From the NCBI GenBank assembly GCA_012523435.1, contig JAAYIP010000171.1:1-32142 (forward strand): DNA of 32,142 nucleotides, given 5' to 3'. The position numbers were made by a program, and so were the translations under genes. The notes under the pieces were generated by a model. The model was given only the letters and a program-made list of their open reading frames with translations. It had not been told where the DNA came from and ran no database searches. This stretch comes from Bacteroidales bacterium. GTDB taxonomy: Bacteria; Bacteroidota; Bacteroidia; Bacteroidales; UBA12481. Each line of letters starts with the position of its first letter. Within the stretch, counting starts at the first letter, position 1. Shown piece by piece: positions 23,771-31,160 of this stretch.

Positions 23771-25399
23771 ATGATCCGATCCGACCTCAGTAAAGATCAG
23801 ATATTTAGGGGGTTATATCTGCTTGCACTATTCGTGCTGTTGGTATGCCTGCCGTTATCAAAATATGTCGCCAGCGCTGCCCAGCTCTTCCTGGCTATTG
23901 TCTGGCTGGCAGAGGGAAAGTTCGTCACTAAATGGCAACGCTTTCGCCAACGGCCAGCCATCGCGGTTTTTATGCTGCTCTACCTGGTGCACCTTGTCGG
24001 CCTGGCTTGGACAGCCGACCTGTCGACCGGCCTTCACGATCTGAAGATTAAGCTCCCCCTGCTGGGGCTCCCGCTAATCTTAGGAACTATAGATCCTTTG
24101 AATCACCGGGAGCTGAAGATGGTCCTGGGCGGGTTTGTGGTGGGAGTGTTGGTCGGAAGTTTGATATCGCTCAGTATTATATTGGGGATCAGTCATGTAG
24201 AGTATCTCGACGACAGGCAATCCAGTCTCTTTATCTCTCACATTCGGTTTGCGCTGATGATCAACCTGGCCATCTTCATCCTGGCTTGGTATGCTGCCAA
24301 ACCGGGGCTCCGGATTTGGCATCGGATCCTGCTGATAGCTACCGGGCTCTATCTGGTGGGTTTTCTGTTCATCTTCAAATCCCTGACGGGAGTTGTGGTG
24401 GTGATCATAGGAGGATTGATTGTGGGCCTCTTTTACGGGCTTCGATCCCGGGAGTTGTTGGTGCGTTGGTTTGTTATTGTTAGTGCTGCCACGCTGCCAC
24501 TTTTTACGGTCCTTTACCTTACCAATCAAGTTGATCGCTTCTACACGGTCAGGGAGAGCAGGGAACAGCTTGATAATAAGACTATCAGGGGAAATTCTTA
24601 TTATCACGATTTGCAGAACAGCGAGAGAGAGAACGGCTATTTTGTCTGGCAATACCTTTGTGAGCCAGAGTTAGCCGAAGCTTGGTCGGTGGTGAGTGAG
24701 CTACCCTATGATGGGCGCGACCTGAAAGGCCAGGAGTTGAAATACACGCTAATCCGGTACCTCACCTCCTTGGGATTGCGGAAGGATGCCCACGGGGTGT
24801 CGCAGCTGACGGAGGAGGATATCCGGTTGATAGAAAAAGGTTTTGCTAGTTCCATTTATCGGGAGCCAGGTCGGTTCCGAATCAAGATTTACGAGTTAAT
24901 CTGGGAGCTCGACCACTACCGGAAGGGTGGGAATCCGGGTGGTCATTCGGTGACGCAGCGTTTGGAGTTTCTCAGAACAGGTTGGGCGATATTCGCTGAG
25001 CAGCCGGTTGTTGGAGTGGGAACGGGCGATGTGTCGGCCGCCTTTGCATCGAAGTATGAGGAGTTGGATTCGATGTTGCCGCCGCAATATCGCTTGCGTG
25101 CGCACAACCAGTTCCTCACTTTTGGCATTGCCGTGGGGCTGGTGGGTGGGCTACTGAGCCTGATAGCACTCTTTATGCCGATTTTTATCGAAAAGAAGCA
25201 TCGCTCTTACCTGGCACTCATGTTTCTGTTGATCTCGCTGCTATCGATGCTCAACGAAGATACCCTGGAAACCCAGGCGGGAGTGGCTTTTTTTGCTGTA
25301 TTTTACGCTCTTTTCGTATTTTGTAATATTAAGACTCATGAAAAACCACGATCACGAGCTACTCTCCAGGGCGATTCAGCTGGCCCGCGAGAATGTTAA
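23771..25399 (+). CDS. O-antigen ligase/polymerase family membrane protein
   Basis: The 542-residue protein has about ten to twelve hydrophobic helices. A large hydrophilic segment lies at about residues 255-405, before the conserved motif region PVVGVGTGDV and RAHNQFLTFGIAVGL, which matches the Wzy_C/WaaL periplasmic loop where an Arg and a His are expected. Members join O-antigen or other undecaprenyl-linked glycans to an acceptor, or polymerise them, at the outer face of the inner membrane. The large loop is usual in Bacteroidota homologues. Its last 62 bases overlap the start of the guanine deaminase gene in another frame. No other glycan genes are nearby, so the substrate cannot be guessed. 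Confidence 0.85.
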   Translation: MIRSDLSKDQIFRGLYLLALFVLLVCLPLSKYVASAAQLFLAIVWLAEGKFVTKWQRFRQRPAIAVFMLLYLVHLVGLAWTADLSTGLHDLKIKLPLLGLPLILGTIDPLNHRELKMVLGGFVVGVLVGSLISLSIILGISHVEYLDDRQSSLFISHIRFALMINLAIFILAWYAAKPGLRIWHRILLIATGLYLVGFLFIFKSLTGVVVVIIGGLIVGLFYGLRSRELLVRWFVIVSAATLPLFTVLYLTNQVDRFYTVRESREQLDNKTIRGNSYYHDLQNSERENGYFVWQYLCEPELAEAWSVVSELPYDGRDLKGQELKYTLIRYLTSLGLRKDAHGVSQLTEEDIRLIEKGFASSIYREPGRFRIKIYELIWELDHYRKGGNPGGHSVTQRLEFLRTGWAIFAEQPVVGVGTGDVSAAFASKYEELDSMLPPQYRLRAHNQFLTFGIAVGLVGGLLSLIALFMPIFIEKKHRSYLALMFLLISLLSMLNEDTLETQAGVAFFAVFYALFVFCNIKTHEKPRSRATLQGDSAGPREC

Positions 25400-25811
25400 G
25401 GAAGGCGGTGGACCTTTTGGTGCCTTGATTACCCTGGATGGAAAGATCATCGCGGAATCAGCCAACCAGGTTATCCAAAATAACGATCCAACGGCACACG
25501 CGGAGGTAGAGACTATCCGCCGTGCTTCCAAGGTGCTCAACACGTTTGACCTGACCGGCTGTACGCTATACACCTCCTGCGAACCTTGTCCGATGTGCCT
25601 TGGGGCTGTGTACTGGTCGCGGATCAGCCGTGTCGTTTACGCCTCCAATCGAGAGGATGCTGCCCGCGCGGGATTCCGTGATGCCGAGTTGTATCAGGAA
25701 ATCATCCTCGATCCGGATAAACGGTCGATCCCGTTTGTCAATCTTGGGCTGCCTGATGCTGGCTCCGAATTTGAGGCCTGGGATCAATCTGAAATCCGCA
25801 AAGATTATTAA
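25338..25811 (+). CDS. guaD: Guanine deaminase (GuaD type, cytidine deaminase fold)
   Basis: The 157-residue zinc enzyme shows HAE at 54-56, with catalytic Glu56, and PCPMC with Cys84 and Cys87 as zinc ligands. It resembles Bacillus GuaD more than TadA: GGPFGALI near the start, NDPTAHAEVETIRRA, CLGAVYWSRI, and the C-terminal F-AW...K-Y ending, which in GuaD is swapped into the partner active site. The reaction turns guanine into xanthine and ammonia. Other nucleoside deaminase activity is possible. The ATG at 25338 gives the normal length and puts the start inside the O-antigen ligase gene, so the two are probably co-transcribed. Confidence 0.85.
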   Translation: MKNHDHELLSRAIQLARENVKEGGGPFGALITLDGKIIAESANQVIQNNDPTAHAEVETIRRASKVLNTFDLTGCTLYTSCEPCPMCLGAVYWSRISRVVYASNREDAARAGFRDAELYQEIILDPDKRSIPFVNLGLPDAGSEFEAWDQSEIRKDY

Positions 25812-25840
25812 CCGTTACAGGGTGAATCAGAAGTAATCAG

Positions 25841-25858
25841 CCAGTTGTCTCAAACTGG
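25841..25858 (+). repeat. Inverted repeat after guaD, possible weak terminator
   Basis: CCAGTT and AACTGG are separated by six bases, followed by a T-rich stretch (TTTGTTATT). It lies 29 bases past the guaD stop and directly abuts the -33 element of the next promoter, so it may be a weak terminator or an operator. Confidence 0.4.
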
Positions 25859-25889
25859 TTTGTTATTAGCCAAATATTTGCTATTTTAG
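25859..25889 (+). promoter_or_regulatory. Promoter upstream of the lipoprotein gene
   Basis: TTTG (25859-25862), a spacer of exactly 19 bases, then TATTTTAG (25882-25889), which has one mismatch to TAnnTTTG. The start of transcription would be near 25896, almost 190 bases before the gene. Confidence 0.5.
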
Positions 25890-26084
25890 TTCGCAGTAAT
25901 AGCAAGTTTGACTTAAGCAGATTAGAGACAACGATCAAGAATTTATCAATTTTCGCATCTTTTGATGCTTTGAAGGACAATGAATTTCGCTAGAAAACTA
26001 CTTCAATCGAGCTAGGACCTCAAGGCAGGCTTGGCCTCACGGAGGTGCCCAGTGAACATCCTACCCTGCTTTAATTCATTTATT
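25890..26084 (+). other. Long untranslated leader of the lipoprotein gene
   Basis: This stretch of about 195 bases has no convincing reading frame. It contains a two-part hairpin near 26017-26046, with ACCTC pairing GAGGT outside and AGGC pairing GCCT inside. No known riboswitch was recognised. Confidence 0.35.
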
Positions 26085-27098
26085 ATGAGGTCATTTTTGT
26101 TTTTGTTGTTACTATTATTGGGTGCTTGTTCGTCCGATCTGATTATTATGGAGGAGCACGAACCAGTACCTGTGATATGGGCAATCCTTGATCCATATGA
26201 CTCAGTTCAGTATGTAAGAGTTCAACGGACATTCCTGATCAGGGAGAAGGAGGACTGGGAAACATTGAACAGAGACTCTCTCGAGTTTAACGACGTAGAG
26301 GTGTTTCTTTACGGAAGCATAGATGGGCAAATAAAATGGAGGGAGCAATTCATTAAAACAACCAGGTCGAAAGAGGACGGATTCTTCCCTTCCGGTGATT
26401 ACCAGGTTTTTATGATTGACCATCCATTGCCGATAGAAGTAACACACGCAAGGGAATTTTTTGGAGGCGTTCCGGATATTGACAGTTTGTACCTCGAAGT
26501 GTGGATTCACGACATTGACCGGGTGATCGAAGCCGGAGCCCCTTGCATATCACCGGGGAGGGTACTTTATGCGCCCCGAGGAACCATGTTTTACATTTAT
26601 CAAGAGTTTTGTACCAAATTTACAATTTATGGAGGATATTCTGGTGAGTGTGGAGAACTTAGTTCTGGAGACTTGTGCTATCGGCAAACAGAATTCTGGG
26701 TTCACATCAAGGAACATTATGAAGACCATGTTGAATCAAAAACCCTAAACTGGAGGACAACCTCCGGATATGACGCATCCGGCTGGTACAACCTTACTCC
26801 AGAGCGGTTATTTAATCCAATGAAACAACAGATATCCGATGATCCTATGGTTATTGCCAGGACGCTCGACAGTATTGATGTGGAAATTAAGGTTCCCTCA
26901 AGTGTCTTCCAGCAATACTATAATTTCCGTGAATTTTGGGGTCATACGGAGAATACTTATTCCAACTTTAACTATGGCTATGGGATTTTCACGACCTTAC
27001 GACGTCACCGCATCACAGGATTTGTATTGGAGCGAAGAGCGATGGATTCCCTGTGCAATGGCTACTGGTATAAAGAGATGAAGTTTAGGAGTTGGTGA
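26085..27098 (+). CDS. Hypothetical lipoprotein
   Basis: The 337-residue product begins with a clear lipoprotein signal: hydrophobic residues 4-12, then lipobox LGAC with Cys15. The ATG at 26085 was chosen because it starts this signal; the longer frame from 26031 would bury it. The mature part is rich in Trp and Tyr and beta-strand pattern. The early segment WAILDPYDSVQYVRVQRTF recalls Bacteroidota surface lipoproteins of the DUF4249 kind, but that is only a resemblance. It has five cysteines besides the lipobox, four of them in the middle. It is probably anchored to the outer membrane or exposed on the surface. Function unknown. The gene looks more AT-rich than its neighbours, which may mean recent acquisition. 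Confidence 0.72.
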   Translation: MRSFLFLLLLLLGACSSDLIIMEEHEPVPVIWAILDPYDSVQYVRVQRTFLIREKEDWETLNRDSLEFNDVEVFLYGSIDGQIKWREQFIKTTRSKEDGFFPSGDYQVFMIDHPLPIEVTHAREFFGGVPDIDSLYLEVWIHDIDRVIEAGAPCISPGRVLYAPRGTMFYIYQEFCTKFTIYGGYSGECGELSSGDLCYRQTEFWVHIKEHYEDHVESKTLNWRTTSGYDASGWYNLTPERLFNPMKQQISDDPMVIARTLDSIDVEIKVPSSVFQQYYNFREFWGHTENTYSNFNYGYGIFTTLRRHRITGFVLERRAMDSLCNGYWYKEMKFRSW

Positions 27099-27146
27099 CT
27101 AGGTGGTTATCCGGGCTATGAATCAGACAGCACCAGCCGAATGCTG

Positions 27147-27266
27147 CACGGGTTAGGTATGGATTTTTTTCTGACCAAGCATTTGGGCAAAATGCTTGTC
27201 AGGCACTTTGATGATGGTTCTATTCTTCGGATTCAGGTTACCGAATGGTTGTGCATGCGGCTATAG
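27147..27266 (+). pseudogene. Decayed fragment resembling 3-methyladenine DNA glycosylase (MPG family)
   Basis: In the same frame as the preceding lipoprotein, the stretch translates to GLGMDFFLTKHLGKMLV, then RHFDDGSILRIQVTE, and soon ends at TAG. This resembles the N-terminus of MPG-type glycosylases, where FF is followed after about a dozen residues by LLGK.LVR, a DGS.LR turn and ITETEAY. Here about eight residues between FF and LGK are missing, and the similarity stops just after the VTE. The rest of the gene is absent. The call rests on a stretch of about 30 residues, so it remains provisional. Confidence 0.5.
27171..27202. repeat. Long inverted repeat
   Basis: CTGACCAAGCATTT (27171-27184) pairs with AAATGCTTGTCAG (27190-27202) over 13 pairs with one bulged C and a 5-base loop. 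A run of seven T precedes it on the plus strand, and no T-run follows it on either strand, so it is not a standard terminator. Confidence 0.6.
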
Positions 27267-27296
27267 TGCCTTGATTAACAGACAGATAGGGCTTGA

Positions 27297-28439
27297 TCAG
27301 CGACTCCTCCTCCTCCTGGCCAGGAAAAAGGAACCATCTACCGCCAGACACGCAGTCCAGATATGGTCGATCCGGTTGGAATTCAGATCGTAATAGGGCT
27401 CAAGCCTCAGTAATAAGCGTAAATAGGGCGTTAACTGCTGATCCAGTTCGTATCGCATGGTGATCATACGTCTTTCTGGCTCAGTTAGTTGGCCGGTTTT
27501 TTGACTGACCGACTGGTAAAGGGGCATCCCATGGGGGGCGATGAAATTGACTCCCCGCCAATATCCAGCCTCCAGGTTTCCCAGACTGGTTTTGACCCCC
27601 GCCTGGCACCAGGTGCCGTGCCCGTAAGGTATGGTTACATGACCGCCGGGATTGACCTCAGTGAACTCCATCCACAGAAAGTTTGCCCAGGCTGATCGAA
27701 AAAATCGTTTACCAAAAGTGAAATCAGCCCGAAATCCCTGTACAAGATTGAGCCGCGTTGAAGCAGGGAGATCCGTGGAGTCGATCTCCCCTCCCTGATG
27801 GCGGAACAGCGTGATTAACGGAGTGGAGAGTTGTAGGTTGGGGGAGTCGTAAAAAACTATAGATGAGTTCATCCCTGCAGTAAACATCTCCTGGAAAGGA
27901 TCGCCAGCTTTGATGAACTGCTCCCAATATACCCAGATATCGGACTTGAAAGAGGGAAAGTTTAGCAGCAGCTGGATGCCATTCTCGTAATCGTTGATCA
28001 GACTCTGCTCAAAGTCAAAAACCGGCTCCGGAAGCCGATGAGTGGCTGATCCGTACAATGTGCCAAAAATCAGCGTGAAACGTTCTGAGGGTTTGTACTG
28101 ATAGCGGATTACCGGAAGCACCCGGTCGAAATTGTCTCGTCCGGCATACTTCAACAAATGAACACCCGCGCTAAGCGTGGTGCGGGCTTCGGGACGAAAT
28201 TCCAGTACTGGCTCCAGACTGGCCCCAGCCATTGAGGTGCCGATGGCTAGGGAATTTCGAAACTCGCTGTTTCGAAAGAATCCCATGCCACGAACGCGTA
28301 GATCGAGGAGGCTTGCTTCCGACTGCTGCAGGCTGTCGGGATGCTGACGACTACCTTCATTAGCCTGAGACTTACCATCCGCAGTCCAGAAAGCGCAGAG
28401 GATGAGAGTGACATATATAGTCTTTCTTAGCAGCACCAA
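27297..28439 (-). CDS. Predicted outer-membrane beta-barrel protein of unknown function
   Basis: The product has about 380 residues. An N-terminal signal peptide (hydrophobic core of about residues 7-19, cleavage near KSQA) is followed by alternating hydrophobic and polar strands with many aromatic residues, tight turns and few cysteines, the pattern of an outer-membrane barrel or porin-like protein. The end is basic (RRRRSR), which is unusual for a barrel, since these normally finish with an aromatic residue. Start codons TTG (28439) and GTG (28436) are both possible; no ATG fits. A box TACTTTCG on this strand at 28469-28462 could be its promoter. I do not recognise the family. Confidence 0.65.
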   Translation of the reverse strand: MVLLRKTIYVTLILCAFWTADGKSQANEGSRQHPDSLQQSEASLLDLRVRGMGFFRNSEFRNSLAIGTSMAGASLEPVLEFRPEARTTLSAGVHLLKYAGRDNFDRVLPVIRYQYKPSERFTLIFGTLYGSATHRLPEPVFDFEQSLINDYENGIQLLLNFPSFKSDIWVYWEQFIKAGDPFQEMFTAGMNSSIVFYDSPNLQLSTPLITLFRHQGGEIDSTDLPASTRLNLVQGFRADFTFGKRFFRSAWANFLWMEFTEVNPGGHVTIPYGHGTWCQAGVKTSLGNLEAGYWRGVNFIAPHGMPLYQSVSQKTGQLTEPERRMITMRYELDQQLTPYLRLLLRLEPYYDLNSNRIDHIWTACLAVDGSFFLARRRRSR

Positions 28440-28498
28440 GGGTTAGCGTTCATCAGATGGACGAAAGTACGAAATTTCAGCGTCCTGCCGATTATCTC

Positions 28499-28506
28499 TA
28501 TTTTTG
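28499..28506 (+). promoter_or_regulatory. -7 box immediately before dusB
   Basis: TATTTTTG is an exact TAnnTTTG match ending four bases before the ATG at 28511. If used, transcription would start at or very near the start codon, giving a leaderless or almost leaderless message. It also argues against the more upstream ATG at 28457. Confidence 0.45.
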
Positions 28507-28510
28507 TGAC

Positions 28511-29506
28511 ATGAAAATCAGGGAAATCAAACTACCGGAGCAACCGCTGCTCCTGGCACCAATGGAGGATATTACCGATGCTCCTTTCCGGCAGCTGTGC
28601 AAGCGCTTTGGAGCCGATCTGGTGTTCTCGGAATTCGTGTCGGCTGACGCTCTGATCCGAAATGTGAAAACTACCCTGAAAAAGCTCCATAGTCACCCCG
28701 ATGAGCATCCTTACGGTATCCAGCTGTACGGCAAAGAGATCGAACCCATGGTGGAGGCGGCCAGAGTCGCCACGGAGTGGGAGCCCGACCTGATCGACCT
28801 GAACTTTGGATGCCCTGTGCGCAAGGTAGCGATGAAAGGTGCGGGTGCTGGATTACTACGGGATATCCCCCTGCTGGTCAGGATGACCGCCGAAGTGGTC
28901 AAAGCTACCCCTCTGCCGGTGACCGTGAAAACCAGACTGGGATGGGATGACGAGAACAAAATAATTGTAGAGCTGGCGGAAATGCTTCAGGATGTGGGGA
29001 TTGCAGCACTGACGATCCACGGACGTACCCGCGCACAACTCTACTCCGGTCAGGCCGACTGGTCCCTGATCGGTGAGGTGAAGCGAAACCCCAGAATGCA
29101 TATCCCGATCATTGGCAACGGAGATATAGATTCAGCCCTCAAGGCCCGCGAAGCATTCGATAAATACGGCGTGGATGCCGTCATGATCGGTCGGGCAGCG
29201 ATCGGACGCCCCTGGATCTTCCGTGAAATCAGGCATTTCCTCAAAAGTGGAACTCAACTCCCCGCCGTAACCGTCGGAGAACAGGTGGACCTCCTTCGTG
29301 AATACCTCCGGCGCGTAGGACTGGATACGGAAGAGGGACGTGCTGTCCGCAGCATGCGTAAATTCTTTGCCGTAGCCTTGAAAGGATTGCCTGATTTTAA
29401 AGAAACGAGAGTCAGCTTGTTACGGGCAAATACCTACGCCGAAACCGAAGAGCTGCTGAAAGCCATCGTCGATAGGTGGGGCGACTACCCGGCTCACTCA
29501 GCCTGA
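28511..29506 (+). CDS. dusB: tRNA-dihydrouridine synthase, DusB type
   Basis: The 331-residue FMN enzyme reduces uridines in the tRNA D-loop. The barrel begins with PLLLAPMEDITDAPFRQLC. The catalytic cysteine is Cys101 in DLNFGCPVRKV, and Lys140 in VTVKTRLGW binds the base or phosphate. The segments IHGRTRAQLYSGQADW, IIGNGDI and VMIGRAAIGRPW complete the FMN site. I start at ATG 28511 because family members begin about ten residues before LLAPM; an in-frame ATG at 28457 would add 18 residues without homologous character. The 3' end overlaps the convergent permease gene by 13 bases. Confidence 0.93.
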   Translation: MKIREIKLPEQPLLLAPMEDITDAPFRQLCKRFGADLVFSEFVSADALIRNVKTTLKKLHSHPDEHPYGIQLYGKEIEPMVEAARVATEWEPDLIDLNFGCPVRKVAMKGAGAGLLRDIPLLVRMTAEVVKATPLPVTVKTRLGWDDENKIIVELAEMLQDVGIAALTIHGRTRAQLYSGQADWSLIGEVKRNPRMHIPIIGNGDIDSALKAREAFDKYGVDAVMIGRAAIGRPWIFREIRHFLKSGTQLPAVTVGEQVDLLREYLRRVGLDTEEGRAVRSMRKFFAVALKGLPDFKETRVSLLRANTYAETEELLKAIVDRWGDYPAHSA

Positions 29507-30729
29507 GATCCGGGTAAAAAATAGCGCCGCTTCATAATCCGGATCGGAATATAAGCGGCAATCAGGCCAATCACTCCCACCATTAACGTAACCAACAGAA
29601 AATCAGTGAATAACATCTTAACCGGGTAAGCGTCTATGACAAAAGACCCCGATCCGGGCAACCTGACCAGGCCAAAGTGCTGCTGCAACAAACAAATGAG
29701 AGCTCCAGCCAGCAACCCAATGATAAGCCCCAAAGCGGTTACCAGAATTCCTTCCCAGAGAAACACCTGTCGAACCATGGCTTCACGAGCCCCCAGCGAC
29801 TGAAGGGTGTTCATATCGGCCTTCTTCTCTAACAACAACAACGATAGCGAAGAGATCGTATTAAAGGATGCAATAAACAGAATAAAGGTCATTATCAGGA
29901 AGATAATCCATTTCTCGGATGCCATCACCTTGTAAAAATAGGCATGTTGCTCCATCCGGTCCTGAACCCGTAGCGAATCCCCCAAGGCTTCCCGGAGCCT
30001 GGTCTTGGCACCGGCCGGCTTCATCTGACTGGGAATGCTGATTTCCAGCGAGCTCAGCTCATTTTCAGCGTAGCCAAAAAGGTTGCGCGCATAATCTACC
30101 GGTACGATGAAGTATTTGGAGTCATAATCCTGCTGGACCGAAAAGATCCCAGCCGGGAAGATCGTCTGGTGATTGAAAGCCCTGTTGGGGTCGAGGATTA
30201 AACGCTCTGAGCGACGGGGTACCCAGATATGTACCGGATTGATGAAGTTAAGCCCGATCCCCAGCTGAGCGGCAAGCTCGTATCCGATCACGCCTGTGGG
30301 TATCTCCCCCTGATAGAGCTGGAACTTCCCATCGATGATCATCGAATCGATGCCCGAAACCAGGGTGAACTTCTCACAAACACCCTTGATGGTGGCAATC
30401 GATTGACGATCGCGATAAACTAAGAGGGCATTCTCCTCAACTACTTCGCAATAGTGCGCCACCGCACCCGATCCCTCTAGCTTCCCCCTCATCTGATCGT
30501 CAAAATTGAACGATTTGCCCTCAACAGCAGTGATGCGGATATCCGGATCGAAAGCCCCAAATAGCGAACGGATTAACCCGTCCAGCCCGTTAAAGACAGA
30601 GAGGATGATGATGAGAGCCATCGTCCCAACTGCAATGCCGGCCACGGAGATCCGTGAGATCCAATTGATGATATGCCTCGAACGTCGCGCCTTGAGGTAC
30701 CGTAGGGCGATGAAAAAGGGCAGATTCAT
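29494..30729 (-). CDS. FtsX-like ABC transporter permease (LolC/LolE type)
   Basis: The 411-residue membrane protein has the MacB/FtsX layout: an N-terminal helix at about 26-47 after FFIALRYLKARRSRH, a large periplasmic domain at about 50-265, and three C-terminal helices around 270-295, 315-350 and 370-400. The position after the third-last helix, with LLEKKADMNTLQSLGA, is the typical coupling-helix motif that contacts the ATPase. LolC/E permeases extract lipoproteins from the inner membrane for outer-membrane delivery. No ATPase gene is next to it. Its ATG overlaps the rbfA stop by one base (TAATG), so translation is coupled. Confidence 0.88.
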   Translation of the reverse strand: MNLPFFIALRYLKARRSRHIINWISRISVAGIAVGTMALIIILSVFNGLDGLIRSLFGAFDPDIRITAVEGKSFNFDDQMRGKLEGSGAVAHYCEVVEENALLVYRDRQSIATIKGVCEKFTLVSGIDSMIIDGKFQLYQGEIPTGVIGYELAAQLGIGLNFINPVHIWVPRRSERLILDPNRAFNHQTIFPAGIFSVQQDYDSKYFIVPVDYARNLFGYAENELSSLEISIPSQMKPAGAKTRLREALGDSLRVQDRMEQHAYFYKVMASEKWIIFLIMTFILFIASFNTISSLSLLLLEKKADMNTLQSLGAREAMVRQVFLWEGILVTALGLIIGLLAGALICLLQQHFGLVRLPGSGSFVIDAYPVKMLFTDFLLVTLMVGVIGLIAAYIPIRIMKRRYFLPGSQAE

Positions 30730-31064
30730 TACTTGAGCAGTTCATTGATCCGCTCGGCATAATCGAGCGAATCATCCATAAAGAAGTGAAGATCAGGAAT
30801 ATGCCTAACCTGCTTGGCTATCTTGCGACCCAGCTCAAAGCGGATCTGTTTCGACTGGCTATCGATGCTTTTGAGGATCAGCTCACGCTGTGCGGGAGGG
30901 AAAATACTCAGATATACCCTGGCCTGAGAGAGGTCGGGACTCACCCGGACGACAGTCACCGAAATGATTGTCCCCTGACCGATATCAAGACCGGTTCCCC
31001 TGAAATACTCGGCTAATTCCTTCTGGATCAGCCGGGAGACTTTCTGCTGTCTGGTGGTTTCCAT
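30729..31064 (-). CDS. rbfA: Ribosome-binding factor A
   Basis: The 111-residue KH-fold protein aids maturation of the 30S subunit. It starts METTRQQKVSRLIQKELAEY. The segments ISVTVVRVSPDLSQARVYL and IRFELGRKIAKQVRHIPDL match RbfA, including the region that corresponds to the AxG helix-kink of the type II KH fold. The ATG at 31064 gives normal length; a longer in-frame start near 31175 would run through the promoter region. A -7 box lies 34 bases upstream. Confidence 0.93.
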   Translation of the reverse strand: METTRQQKVSRLIQKELAEYFRGTGLDIGQGTIISVTVVRVSPDLSQARVYLSIFPPAQRELILKSIDSQSKQIRFELGRKIAKQVRHIPDLHFFMDDSLDYAERINELLK

Positions 31065-31097
31065 GATCCGGTTCCTTTCTGTTGATGGATAATGATG

Positions 31098-31105
31098 CAA
31101 AGGTA
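31098..31105 (-). promoter_or_regulatory. -7 box for rbfA
   Basis: On the minus strand TACCTTTG matches TAnnTTTG exactly, about 34 bases before the ATG. No good -33 TTG is present. Confidence 0.4.
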
Positions 31106-31133
31106 ATGAAAGCCAGTTAAAAGCAGGAATTCC

Positions 31134-31141
31134 TATCTTTG
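31134..31141 (+). promoter_or_regulatory. -7 box for trpS
   Basis: TATCTTTG matches TAnnTTTG exactly and lies 19 bases before the ATG at 31161. The two -7 boxes of rbfA and trpS face away from each other across 28 bases. Confidence 0.45.
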
Positions 31142-31160
31142 TGCGGTTCACAAAGATATC

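Noticed and set aside
26031-26084. Upstream TTG start for the lipoprotein gene
   Set aside because: It would place 18 extra residues before a perfect lipoprotein signal peptide and make the signal internal.
31098-31141. EcoRI-like palindrome GGAATTCC between the divergent -7 boxes as an operator
   Set aside because: It is only eight bases and can occur by chance; nothing else supports regulator binding.
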